64,000 nt of DNA from NCBI GenBank assembly GCA_023512835.1, contig CM042088.1, positions 59,827,579 through 59,891,578 of the forward strand. The letters are read 5' to 3'. Origin of the DNA: Taxillus chinensis. Its lineage: Eukaryota > Streptophyta > Magnoliopsida > Santalales > Loranthaceae. The position numbers were made by a program, and so were the translations under genes. Positions 33,719-44,344 of the stretch are shown here, piece by piece (position 1 is the first letter of the stretch; each line of letters opens with the position of its first letter). The notes under the pieces were generated by a model. The model was not told the origin of the DNA. It made no database searches and worked only from the letters and a program-made list of their open reading frames with translations.

Positions 33719-35513
33719 TGTCACGCCCCGAATTTCCAACCCGAGGAAACCAAGACGTGACTCCCCTTTTTACCCACACGGAGGGCAAAGGGGTTAGGAT
33801 ACAAACCAAGAACCGAACAGTTTAAACATTCACAACACATTCAAGAAAAATAAAGTCCATCAAGTAGTCCACAAACCAAATCGGTCTTTATTACAAAGTC
33901 TTCTTTTCAATCCATCCCCTTTGGGGTTACATCGATTCCCATAATAAAATAAATAAGGTCTTCCACCTTGGGGTCCCACCTAACGCCTGTAGGTTCCTGT
34001 AAAGAAAATAACATGGTAGGAGGGGTGAGCAACCACAGCTCAGTAGGGATCATGTCTCCCCAACCCATCCCATGCACCTAATATCTACATGCCTTGTGTA
34101 CAAGTCTTGTCGTGATACAATCATTCCACCAAGATATAGTTACAGGCTATAACAAGCAAACAAAATCATACATGGGCTGGTACATAAACACTCCCGGGCT
34201 TCCACGGCCACCGGGTTTCAAGAACGTCCCGGGCTTCCACAGCCACCGGGTCCCACAAAACGGTCCTGGGCTTCCACAACCACCGGGTTCCACAAAACGG
34301 TCCCGGGCTTCCACGGCCACCGGGTTCCACAAATCAGTCCCGGGCTTCCACAGCCACCGGGTTCCACAAATCAGTCCCGGGCTTCCACGGCCACCGGGTG
34401 TACAAGCAAACACGCAAGACACATGGCCATACAGGCATAACATCAAACACTTAGTATGCTTAGTCACACAGAATAACATCGAACACTTAGCATGCATATA
34501 TTCACCCGCTCATAAACCCAGCCACACGGATATAATCTCACACATAATATGCACAGCTTCACAGGCATAATTTCAAACACATAATATGCACGGCCTCACA
34601 GGCATTACCTCAAACACATAACATGCACGGCCTCACAGGCATTATGTCAAACACTTGGCCAGGCATATATACATATATCCAAACAACGCCATTGAAGGCC
34701 AACATTCATATAGGAGATCACACCTATATGAATTTACATATAAATAGTATGATAACAAGGACAATATCCAACGGGTACTTCACCACAGGGCCTAACCCCG
34801 GATCGGGTATAAGAAAACAGAATCCCTACCTTAAAGAAGATCCTCCTTGCTCCCGCGTTAGATGCCGTCCTCCCCACGCAAGATGCTCCTGGCAAAGACC
34901 CAGGCAATTCTCCCCCCCTTTCCCCTCTCTCTAGCTCTCTCTCTCTCCACGACGGCCGCAATGGCCGAAAAACCCCTAACCCTAGAACAAGGAGTCTCCT
35001 CATCCTTATATAGGCCTCCCACTACCAAAACGACGTAGTTTTGATTAAGTGAAACCCAGGATCAAAACGACGTAGTTTTGATCACACAAGTTAGCACCTT
35101 TCCGCACCCATATAGGCCAAAATACTCGGAATTTCAACATGGTCCTTTGGAGAAAGTTCCTTAGAATGTCAAAACCAAGGGAACCATGCAAAAATATGCT
35201 CGCACGCCAATTTGCACGTGAATTCCCCAATTCACGTGCAACTCCATATGCACTCCAAATGCTCTCAAACTTCACCCCTAGCCTCCTTGCATCATTTAGA
35301 AGACAAACACACTTGCACGTGAATTGGACCCATATCACGTGCACCTCACATACATGTCCATTTGGCCTGAAACTTCTGTGGTAGATAGAGGACATCATTC
35401 TAAGCATCTTTCCTTTTGCACGTGAATTCATTGGAGTCCATTTACTAGGTCAAAATCTAGAAAAACTCTACTCAGGAGGCAAAACTGACTAACTCAAGGT
35501 ACGGGTCCTTACA
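33719..35513 (-). repeat. 5' LTR of the family B element
   Basis: 1795 bp. The minus strand starts TGTAAGGACCCGTACC and ends GGGGCGTGACA. It carries five to six copies of a roughly 38-bp GTCCCGGGCTTCCAC.GCCACCGGGTTCCAC unit (about 34190-34400), the TATA box near 35010 and a purine-rich leader. It is uninterrupted, unlike its partner. Confidence 0.9.
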
Positions 35514-35988
35514 CACGAGTACACTAAGCATATAGTATAGACTTATATGTGTTACAGGATGTGGAGTGTTAGGGTCACCTACTGAGCTTGTCGCTCACCC
35601 CTACTTGTTGTTTACCCTTTTCAGGTGTGACCCGAGACTAGTGGAGGACTTTCTTCCAGGAGGACGCCCACTACTCTGATATATGATACAGTTATATTCT
35701 GTATTGTTTTATGTGATATCCCGGACATGGGTCCGTGGACAGTTGTATTTGCATACTGTATGATGTGATGTCTGTATGACTGTTTGACTCTTTGTATGCA
35801 TGATGATATATGGGAAAGTGCAGGATTACCCTTGATGTATGACTGTACAGGGTTGCATATTTGAGACAGCACCCGCGGTGTAGTCTCTATTGGTGCTAGT
35901 TACCAACCCCTTGACCTTTCGGGTGCGGACAAGGGGAAGTCATATACCCGGTTCCGGGTTGCCTGGAATTCGGGGGCGTGACAGCAAC

Positions 35989-36645
35989 CATGGCTAGATT
36001 TTTACATGGACTCAATCGGGAGATTCTTGATCAAGTGGAGATGTACCACCACGTGGAGATACAAGATATGATCTATCCACCAAGCCACCAAGATTGAAGA
36101 AAAAGAGGAGCACTTTGAGGAAACCAACAACACCTTTTCACCTCATGGAGGAATACAAAGAAAATACTAAAGGCCCATCAAATGCAAAGGAACCGATTGA
36201 GTGAAAGAATAACAAGGTAATTCTTGCCCCTAAGACAAATGTTGTTGAGTCTAATTCCTTAAGGAATAAGGATATGTGGTGTTTAAATGTCAAGGAAGAG
36301 GGCACATTGCAAGTGAGTGCCCAAATCGAAGGGCGATGACCATCAACAATTTTGGAGAATGGGAGACTGGTGGAGAGAGCTCTGAGGAGGAAGAAAAAGA
36401 ACCCTCAACAATTGATGATGGAGAATTCACGGAAGATGGTGATATTCTTGTAACAAGGAGAATTTTAAGTCCACATATGACTTATTGCGAGAAGGGGCAA
36501 CGAGAAAACCTATTCCACACATGCTACAAAGTTAATGGAAAGGTATGTAGTGTTATTATTGATGATGGAAGTTGTAGCAATGTGGTGAGCTTTGAATTGG
36601 TGGAAAAATTGGGACTCCCCACCTTGAAGCATCAACAACCATACT
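35989..36645 (+). pseudogene. Chromovirus gag end (part 3) and protease
   Basis: Picks up gag exactly after the TSD: ARFLHGLNREILDQVEMYHH. Frameshifts follow. The zinc knuckle is at about 36283 (C-Q-G-R-G-H-I-A-S-E-C-P; the usual second Cys is replaced by Arg, so zinc binding is probably lost). The protease reads VCSVIIDDGSCSNVVSFELV, where the consensus active site is I-D-G-G-S/T-C, so D-D replaces D-G. The open stretch 36276-36647 ends at HQQPY. Confidence 0.85.
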
Positions 36646-37189
36646 GACTTCACTAGTTAAACGATTATGGGAAAATGAAGGTCACCAAATAGGTGAAGGT
36701 CCTATTCACTATTGGAAAATACACAGATAAGGTCCTATGTGATGTAGTCCCAATGAAGGTATGCCACTTGCTTCTTAGCTGACCATGGCAGTATGATCGA
36801 CAGGTGACACACGATGGTTTTCTAAATCATCATTCATTTGTACTCCAAGGGGAACCTATAACCCTTAATCCTATGACCCTCAAACAAATTTTTGAAGATC
36901 ACCTATTGAGAGAGAAGAAAAAGAAAATTGAGAGAAAAGGAACAAAATAAAAGGGAGAGAAGAAAAGAAAAGGATATCGAAGAGAAATCAGGAGAAAGAA
37001 ATGAGAGAAGAAAAGAAATCAAGAGAGAGAAAAGATTCAAGTGAAGAGGGAAAATGTTGTTGGCAAAAAAGAGTGAGGTCAAGGATGCTTTAATTTCATG
37101 CCAAAACCTTTTAGTACTTATGTACAAACAGGTGTTGTTGAATACTAACAACTTAACATCTCCTTTTCCAATTGTTGTTACGTTTTTGT

Positions 37190-38030
37190 TGCAGGAGTAC
37201 GAGGATATGTTTCCATAAGAAGTACTACTTAGCCTACCGCCCATTAGAGGTATTGAACATCAAATTGACCTCATACCTAGAGCATCTCTTCCTTACCGCC
37301 CCGTATACCGCACCAACCCAGAAGAGACAAAGGAAATTCAGAGACAAGTCCAAGAGTTAATGAATATGGGATATGTTCGTGAAAGTTTGAGCCCTCATGT
37401 AGTACCGGTGCTACTTGTGCCAAAGAAGGATAACACATGGAGAATGTGCATTGATTGTCGAGCCATTAACAATATCACAGTCAGGTATCATCATCTTATC
37501 CCTGGACTAGATGACATGTTTGATTAGTTGAATGGTTCAACAATATTTTTAAAAATAGATTTAAGAAGTGAATATCACCAAATAAGAATGAAAGAAGGTG
37601 ATGAGTGGAAGATAGCTTTTAAAACAAAATATGTTCTATATGAGTGGTTAGTAATGCCCTTTGGTCTCACCAATGTACCTACCACATTCATGAGATTAAT
37701 TAATCAAGTCTTACACCCTTTTATTGAAAATTTTATGGTGGTCTATTTTGATGACATCCTTGTATATAGTAGAACTTTAAAAAACCATGTGGAACACTTA
37801 AGAAAAGTCCTAGAAGTGCTAAGGAAGGAAAAACTCTTTGGAAAACTTAATAAATGTGAATTTTGCATGGATATAATTGTTTTTGTTGGTTTTATTGTGA
37901 GTGGAAATGGAGTTGAAGTGGACACTGAGAAGATCAAGGCAATACAAGAATGGCCAACTCCAACCTTCGTTAGACAAGAAGTTTTCATGGGCTTACTAGC
38001 TTTTACAGGAGATTTGTGAAGGACTTTAGC
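37190..38030 (+). pseudogene. Chromovirus reverse transcriptase
   Basis: The region starts near EYEDMFP. Frameshifted pieces give EETKEIQRQVQELMNMGYVR, VPVLLVPKKDNTWRMCIDCR and a stop in place of Gln in MFD*LNG. Then comes an open stretch (37528-38019) with [40 protein letters not shown] and the catalytic [20 protein letters not shown]. The Y-F-D-D form and [17 protein letters not shown] are typical of CRM/Reina chromoviruses. 36646-37190 between protease and RT is a decayed spacer with an AGAGAGAAAAG-rich tract (36905-37040). Confidence 0.88.
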
Positions 38031-38079
38031 ACATTGGCGACACCTTTGAATGAGTTGACCGAGAAGAGTGTTCACTTTA

Positions 38080-38694
38080 AGTCAAGTGGGGTCCAACTCA
38101 AGAGATGTTGTTCCATGCACTTAAGGAGAGACTCACTGAAGCCCCTCTTAAACACCTTTAGAGCTAACACAAACTAAATAGAAGACATGCTAGAGGGATG
38201 GAATTGATTGAGACATTCCCGTATGTCATTAAGAACAAAAAAGGAAAAGAGAATATTGTGGCCAATGCATTTTCACGTAGATATTCTCTTTTATCATTAT
38301 TAGATTTTAAAGCCCGTTGGTTTAAAATGATTAAAGAATTATATGCCACTGATAGTGATTTTTGTAAACCTTATAGTCATTACAAACCTGGAAATAGTCA
38401 TTGCATTCCTAATTGTTCCATTCGTTTATTATTACGTAAAGAATATCATTTAGGAGGACTAATGAGACATTTTGGCATTGCAAAAACTTTAAGTGTTCTA
38501 AGTGAGCATTTTTATTGGCCTAGGATGTCTCGTGATGTTGAAAAATTTATTGGAAAGTGTATGGTTTGCCATAAAGCCAAATCAAGATTGAACCCACATG
38601 GGTTGTATCTTCCTCTTCCAATCCCTATCATTCCTTAGGAAGACATATCTGTGGACTTTATTGTAGGGTTACCAAGGACCAAGAAGGGGAGTGA
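38080..38694 (+). pseudogene. Chromovirus RNase H remnant and integrase N-terminus
   Basis: Just after the RT the RNase H core is missing: LTEAPL (about 38135-38160) is followed within about 20 bp by NRRHARGMELIETFPYVIKN, which normally lies past the catalytic residues. The next segment, KKGKENIVANAFSRRYSLL, ends RNase H. The integrase zinc finger is good: GLMRHFGIAKTLSVLSEHFY then MVCHKAKSRLNPHGLYLPLP (about 38450-38620). The start of the catalytic core, VDFIVGLPRTKKGSD, is cut at 38694 by a solo LTR with TSD AGTGA. The core continues at 53383. Confidence 0.88.
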
Positions 38695-39463
38695 TGTAAA
38701 GACTTATATTTGGGTAGGTTTAAGAGATAGTCATTCTATGAGAATGCAACTATCAGGACGGTATTGTGTTCGTCAATGTCAGCATTTTAACTGTAATTGG
38801 GCTCAATTCCGGGTCGGGGCCCCGAGTGGCCCGATTGTTAACTTTTCGGGGTTTATTGGTTGACTTTGCATTTGAGCAATCATTTGAGTGTGGTAATATC
38901 TGCATAGTGTTGTGCTCGTCATTTCGAGCGTTTTGAAAGTAATTGGGCTCAATTTCGAGTTCGTGACATCGGGAGGTCAATTATTGCTGGGAGGCCAAGT
39001 ATTGGCAGCAGTATAAATAATTAAGAAACTGCCTTATCCCTTAAAAATTGTTTGGTGCATACGTGTTTGAGCAAGAGAGAGAGAGAAAGAAGGTGAAGAG
39101 CTTCCTTTGGTGATTTTGGGCGATTGGAGTTCGTGGATCGCAAATAATCTTTCCAGGTAGGTGTCCTTGAACCTCTTATCTCGATTCTGTCTTTGAATAT
39201 GCATTGATTTATTATGATTTATGAAATTGAGTATGAACCCTAGGTTTTGGGGAAAACCCAATTTTTGGGTTAGATCTAATGGTTTAGCATAAGATCTGTG
39301 GGTAAGAACTGATTTATATCAGTTTGGGTATGTAATTTTGTACTCTGTTTAGTAAAACACGTGTTTGTGAGTGCCTGAGGGTTGCTGGGTTGATTCCAGA
39401 CGAAAAATAGGCCAAAAACGATGATGAACAGTACCCTAGGCGAACTGTAGGGTCGAAGTTCAA

Positions 39464-39611
39464 AGTCAGCAGTTGTGGAGTCAGCAGCTTCGTAGTCAGC
39501 AACTGTGGAGTCAGCAGCTTCGTAGTCAGCAACTGTGGAGTCAGCAGCTTTGTAGTTAGCAGCTGTGGAGTCAGCAACTTCGTAGTCAGCGGTTGTGGAG
39601 TTAGCAGCTTC
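39464..39611. repeat. 30-bp minisatellite in the family A solo LTR
   Basis: About five copies of a 30-bp unit of the form GTCAGCARCTGTGGA then GTCAGCAGCTTCGTA. They are at the LTR position where other copies have 65-bp or 52-bp units. Confidence 0.88.
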
Positions 39612-39882
39612 AATCCGTAGCAGTGCAACTGCACTGCACTGGACCATTTACATTGTAAACCATTATGAAGTACTATACTTAAGTTACAATGTAAATAACG
39701 AAATACCCCCCTTTTGGATTCAAAGAAAAATACTAGAAAATTAAATTCCCACTCCTTCAAAATGTAAAATTGGGATTTAGTGTAAAATCTCGGAAAAATC
39801 CAGTTTTTCGTAGAGGTGAATTTTTGGAAAGTGGGGTTAGATGTCTCAGAAAAATCCCCAAAAATCAGATTATCTTAGTTAT

Positions 39883-41037
39883 TGATGGTCCCTTGGAGCC
39901 TAAAGGGGGGGGGGTGAATAGGCTCTAATTTGAACTCTTTCTTTTCTCTCAAGACACAAAGACTTATCTAGTTTAAGTGATAGAATCACTCGGAAGATAA
40001 CCAGGATAGTGGAAGTATTTTGTTTTATTATCACAAGGTGATTACAACAAAATAGAAGCAAACACTCTCTTACACTCGTTTACAAAAATTGAACTCACAC
40101 TCTAGCCAAGTTCCTTTTCTCTTTTTACCCGCTTGAGCACCCTTTTTTACATGAAGTATAAGTATGAATATTTATACAAAACATTCCTAAGAGACAACCT
40201 TGGAACTTGAAGTTCCGGAATGCGTTCCGCACTAACTATCCCTCGTGTCGTGCGCCTTGATGCTGCGGATTGTGGAGCTCAAGATCTTGGATTTGAAGAG
40301 TATAAGTGTCTTTGTGAGTTCCGAGATACAATTAAGGTTGTGTCCACATATCCGGATGATCCACGTGTAAGATTCTTCTTGTTCTAAATGCATTCGTCTT
40401 ACATCGGGACAGCACGAGCTGATAACTTTAAATGCGGTTTTGTTGGAGCAGTGTCTTCTTGGTCCGGTGTAATTTTCCTTACTCCGTAGTTAATGAAGCT
40501 CGGAACCTTACTCCGTGTCAGTGGTTGCTTACTCCGTATCTATTCAGTACTGGAATCCTTAGTCCGTGTCAGCGCTTCCTTACTCCGCATGTAAGTTTCT
40601 TACTCCGCATGTAAGTTCCTTACTCCGCATGTAAGTTCTTTACTCCGTATGTAAGTTACTTACTCCGTATGTAAGTTCCTTACTCCGGGCGAGTAATAAG
40701 TCCGGATTCCTTACTCCGCATCTGGTTTCCTTACTCCGCATCTTTTTTTCTTACTCCGCACTTATTTTCCTTACTCCGCACTTATCCTTTAAGTTCTTAG
40801 TCCGTAGGATTGTTCCTTATTCCGTATGTATTTGTTACTTGGTTATTTACCAAGTGTTTGACGACACTCACTCTTGTCCTGGATCAGGATTATGTATCCT
40901 GTCCTTAGCTTTGCTCTCACGAGTGCATCTTTGGATTAGTGACATACCTTCGCAATGATCAAATAAACACAAAAGATCTCAGATCAAATTACATAAGGCT
41001 TTATCGGCATTATCCAAATTCCGGGTTTGATCCAACA
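39883..41037 (-). repeat. 3' LTR of the SIRE element
   Basis: 1155 bp. The plus strand starts TGATGGTCCCTTGGAGCC followed by a G run and GTGAATAGGCTC, typical of SIRE LTR ends. The minus-strand end (LTR start) is TGTTGGATCAAACCCGG. Next to it inside the element the minus strand reads ATTGGGGGAGAT, the polypurine tract (41038-41049). Confidence 0.9.
40480..40835. repeat. Array of CCTTACTCCGNATGTAAGTT units in the SIRE LTR
   Basis: The core word TTACTCCG or TTAGTCCG recurs about every 15-22 bp, with some 18 copies including six successive TTACTCCGCATGTAAGTT/TTACTCCGTATGTAAGTT units. The other LTR has the matching array at about 51927-52262, and the solo LTR at 54212-55609 carries the reverse complement (CGGAGTAAGGA) roughly 20 times between 54530 and 54965. 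Confidence 0.92.
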
Positions 41038-41149
41038 ATCTCCCCCAATTATGGATATGCCCAAACCCTTTGTAATCTGATCTGGTAAGCGATGCAAAAG
41101 AATATCATACGAATACGCAACACAACCAATTTCATTAATCAGCAACTAA

Positions 41150-42752
41150 ATACAAATCAGCCTTAATACGGTTTTTCACTAAGGTACATAAGGCTTACTA
41201 TACTTGAAGATCATAGTTCTTGCCTTCTCTCTTAGCTCCATTGTCTGCCGCATCGTAAAGGTGGAGTGTTGGCTCCAATGTTTGTCCACAGTTAAGAACG
41301 ATTTGATGAAATGACAAACAAAGGCTCCGCAGCCTATCTCCATCCGGTTGTTGTGGCACCTTGCTTCTTGCCCGGAATGTCGCCTTGAGTTTCTCGATCG
41401 AACGAGGGGTGTGATACCCAACTCTTCATATAATCCGGCTTTCTTCACGGCTTCATTTAGTCCGAGACACAGAGGTTCCCATTGATTCTTCCTAACGAAG
41501 TGCTCCACAATCGATGAGAATCAATGAGAATCATCTGCTTGGATCGAATCATGAAGACGACCATCATGAAGTGTGGCGACATGATCCGGTACGGAATGAG
41601 GATGGTTGAGAGAGTTTTCCATGGCTTGCTATCCTCGGCGAGTTCCGTCAATGTAAGTCTGAATTAACTCCACACCTGGGAAGATAGCCCTCATTCCAAC
41701 ATGGCAGAACTTCAAACAAGTGCCCATCTTCGTAAAGAGATGGAAACGGCCTCATCTCCATCTTAGCACCCTCGAGAAGTTGTCAATGTCTTCCGTAGTA
41801 ATGAGTCCTTTCTCCGAACAAAGAGTCCGAATGTCGGCCGGAGAGAAAGGATACATTTCAGAAAGACATCTTCTCTCGCCAGAAGACGCAGCATAGGCTT
41901 TCATTGCCTTGCGCAAGCTTCCATCCGCATCGGACGGGTCAAACTCCGCATAGGATGGGAGGAAGGTATCAAGTGCGGATGAGGAGGATGGAGGAGGAGC
42001 CGGAGGTGCGGTAGAGGAGCTTGGTTGAGAGAAGCGGCTTCGTTTGGGAATTTGAACTCCCTGAAGCACCGAAGTGGCAGGCCGCTTCTCGGTCCTGGGA
42101 AGATGGTTGTGGGGCAGAAGGAGTAGACGGATCGAGATGACACTTTCTCCCCCGGTTTGCGCGGATCGCCGGGAAGCAACGGGAGGACGAGCCATCGTAT
42201 GCGCCGGATCCGCGAAGGAAGTAGACAGTGAATGAACGGAGGTGGCGACAAGATCCATTTTCTTGCTCAATGGAAGTAGAGGAGTCGGTGAGGGCGGAGA
42301 GTAGTTGGGCGCCGAGGGCATCAACTTTGGCGACGATGGCGGAAATTTGGGTGCTATGAGCGTGGGCATGGCGGTCCAGTGAGCGGAAAGCACAAGCATC
42401 GGAGTGGACCGTGCCAAACGAGGCACGCCCAAGTGCTAACTCTGGAGCTTTGGAGGACTCCCCCGCATGAACAGGGAGCAGGAGTGCGGTGGGCAGAGGA
42501 GTCCGCAGAGAGTAACAGCAGCAGGAGCATCCGGAGCATCGAGGCATCCGGAGCGTCGGAGGCATCCGGAGCAAGAGACCCGCTTTGACCAGACAAGTCA
42601 ACCACGGGAATCGCGGCGGCAGGAGAAGAGGGTCCAGCCTTAGCGGTAGAAGGACTTCGGGTAGCAGGGACCGGGCCGGAGGGTGTAGGGAACGACACAT
42701 CGGGAATGGCGGCCGGCGTAAGAAAGCCGTGGTCCGGATTCCGGATGATCAT
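41150..42752 (-). pseudogene. SIRE 3' extra ORF, second half: Pro/Ser-rich unknown protein
   Basis: Open stretches on the minus strand (42752-42354, 42432-41752, 41508-41179) form a Pro-, Ser- and Ala-rich region. An example is APPAPPPSSSSALDTFLPSY near 41990. It is followed by FDPSDADGSLRKAMKAYAAS and CLSEMYPFSPADIRTLC. The pieces lie in different frames, so the gene is broken or spliced. It has no retroviral enzyme motif and I do not recognise it. Position, between pol and the 3' LTR, matches where SIRE-type copias carry an env-like ORF, but I see no convincing signal peptide or membrane segment here. Confidence 0.55.
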
Positions 42753-43096
42753 AGTCTCCGGGGGATTGGGTATTGCGGGTGTAAAACACCCGGAGATCGG
42801 TGTCAGGAATGGAGGAGGTGTGGGCTAGGCCGAAACGGAGCCAGGAGGTCCGTTAAGGTGACGGCGGAGAGATGGTCAAGGTAATCTCGGGGTTGAGGTA
42901 GAGGAGGCAAGGGGGCTTCCTGGAGAAGCAGCCGGGACATCGGCGGTGGCGACGGCAACGGCGGTATCAACCGCAGCAGCTATAGCGGATGTGGAGGGAG
43001 TGGGGACATCAGCCAGAGGGGGCCGAGGGAAACAGCTTTAGACGCACCGCACCGAGAGGGCCCCGCAACCTCGGACGGTTCAGCATGGACGCTTGG

Positions 43097-44344
43097 CTAG
43101 GAGGCCCGTGAGTGGGAGGGCGCAACAACGGACCGAATCCGGGAGGATCGGTGTGCAGAACCGACCTCGTGGGCTTGGCCGTCGGAGGGGTCACCAACCG
43201 TAGCCGCCTTGTTGTTCGGGGCAGGGAGAACGCGGAGAGCTACATTGGGTCGGCGAGCGGTCATGCTCCCGTCCGGCGTAAGGTGACGAAGGTAAAGAGC
43301 CGAGGGAAACGAGACACCATCAACTTGGGCGAAATGGTCCGGACGAAGATGCCGGAAGACAATGCCGAGGATGCGCCCGAAGGAATGGTTTTTGAGACCA
43401 TTTTGTAGCAAACGAAATAAGAACATCCCCCAATCCATTGGAAGACCTTCAAAGACGCCGTACATGGCCAAGTAGAAGATCGTACGGACCGAGTCCAGGG
43501 CGGATGTGCGAGCCAGTAGGCATCGACTTAGAATAGTCGCCATACATCGATAGCGACCCTGGAAGGATTTCACCTTGTATTCCTTCCCTTTGGTCGTGCA
43601 CCCCATAGAAGCCGCCATCGGTTCGGCATCCGGACGCCGTGGTTCACCAAGAGGAAGGTGAAGAGCGGCGCGGAGAACAGCCGGAGTGATGATGATGGAT
43701 TCACCGCGGACATGAGAGGTTATGGAATCGGTGGTGCGGCGAATCCGTTGGTAATACTCAAGAATGTCATCGATAAAAAGATCGATGGGATTGGAGACCA
43801 GATTGAGTATGTGCGAGGCTTCAAGAAGAGGGCGAAGCTGGTGAAACCAATCCGGAGGATCAGAGACAGCATTCCAATCAACGAGATGGCCAGGAGTAAC
43901 GCCGGAAAGAAAGATTCTGGGTGCCATTGCAGATTTGAGGGGAAGGAAAAGAGGAAAGGTGAGGTCTTGACAAGTAGAAGGAGCAACGAGAGGGTTAGGG
44001 ATTTGAAATGAGCAATACTCGTGCTTCGCAGGAATGATCGAACATATAAGACCGAGTCCGCAAATGTCAGCGGGTCTAGGAATGTGGGTGTGAGGTGGGG
44101 ACCCGCGCGACATGCCGATGTCATTTGTCCTGGATATCGAGGCGTCTCCGAATAAAACGATGTCGTGGAGACCGCATGACCAAGTAAAGATTACAACTGG
44201 TTGCCATCCAGAGAAGTGTATGTGCAACCCGAGATAGGCATTTAATGAATCATCATTATTCCTCCTCAAAAGCATGCGACATATGAGTATACGTGGATTG
44301 TCACAATTGAACAAAGTCAGGAGTCCGGAGGAAAGAGCCGACAC
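43097..44344 (-). CDS. SIRE 3' extra ORF, first half: plant-transposon-type domain of unknown function
   Basis: A 415-codon open frame, the longest unbroken one in the element. The real start is likely an internal Met before APRIFLSGVTPGHLVDWNAV (about 43930), since the upstream part looks non-conserved. The body has PPDWFHQLRPLLEASHILNL, IIITPAVLRAALHLPLGEPR, GRYRCMATILSRCLLARTSA and FYLAMYGVFEGLPMDWGMFL. This resembles the domain annotated as putative plant transposon protein in many plant retroelements, including the conserved aromatic/aliphatic helix before a GxxxDWG turn. Function is unknown. It lies downstream of pol and upstream of the Pro-rich region, and may form one longer protein with it. 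Codons use more G+C than the surrounding pol. Confidence 0.6.
   Translation of the reverse strand: MSALSSGLLTLFNCDNPRILICRMLLRRNNDDSLNAYLGLHIHFSGWQPVVIFTWSCGLHDIVLFGDASISRTNDIGMSRGSPPHTHIPRPADICGLGLICSIIPAKHEYCSFQIPNPLVAPSTCQDLTFPLFLPLKSAMAPRIFLSGVTPGHLVDWNAVSDPPDWFHQLRPLLEASHILNLVSNPIDLFIDDILEYYQRIRRTTDSITSHVRGESIIITPAVLRAALHLPLGEPRRPDAEPMAASMGCTTKGKEYKVKSFQGRYRCMATILSRCLLARTSALDSVRTIFYLAMYGVFEGLPMDWGMFLFRLLQNGLKNHSFGRILGIVFRHLRPDHFAQVDGVSFPSALYLRHLTPDGSMTARRPNVALRVLPAPNNKAATVGDPSDGQAHEVGSAHRSSRIRSVVAPSHSRAS

Larger units (their letters stand above)
24677..35513 (-). mobile_element. Family B Tekay/Del-type chromovirus on the minus strand, nested in a family A 3' LTR
   Basis: Bounded on the plus strand by TGTCACGCCCC (24677) and GGTCCTTACA (35513), with TSD TACGA (24672-24676) and CACGA (35514-35518), one difference. 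The uninterrupted family A LTR reads CGGTGCACGAGTAC at this point. The genes read leftward: gag (33343 to about 31990), protease, RT, RNase H, integrase (to about 28510). It is full-length in layout but every gene is broken. A small TRIM-like element sits in its 3' LTR. Confidence 0.9.
15035..35983 (+). mobile_element. Family A Tekay/Del-type chromovirus, near-complete, with nested insert
   Basis: A Ty3 element inserted in chromovirus gag, flanked by the perfect TSD GCAAC (15030-15034 and 35984-35988). The order is LTR, tRNA-Met primer site, gag, protease, reverse transcriptase, RNase H, integrase with a chromodomain-like tail, polypurine tract, LTR. Its own length without the nested minus-strand element is about 10.1 kb. 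The LTRs are close to identical over the stretches I compared, so the insertion is recent. Gag and pol nevertheless contain several frameshifts and stops, so it should not be autonomous. Confidence 0.93.
22816..35983 (+). repeat. 3' LTR of the family A Tekay element (22816-24676 and 35514-35983), split
   Basis: The LTR starts TATAAAGACTCG (the expected TG is TA) and is interrupted at 24676 within the word ACTACACGGTGTACGA. It resumes at 35514 with CACGAGTACACTAAGC and ends GGGGCGTGACA at 35983. Without the nested element it is about 2.33 kb. One notable difference from the 5' LTR is a short local duplication of TGAGGGTTGAGAAGTCAACC near 23336-23410. Most single-base differences are C/T or G/A. 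Confidence 0.92.

Noticed and set aside
42379..43408. Plus-strand open frames in the SIRE 3' region
   Set aside because: The minus strand holds the longer, domain-like frame in the same orientation as pol; the plus frames are Arg/Gly-rich shadows.
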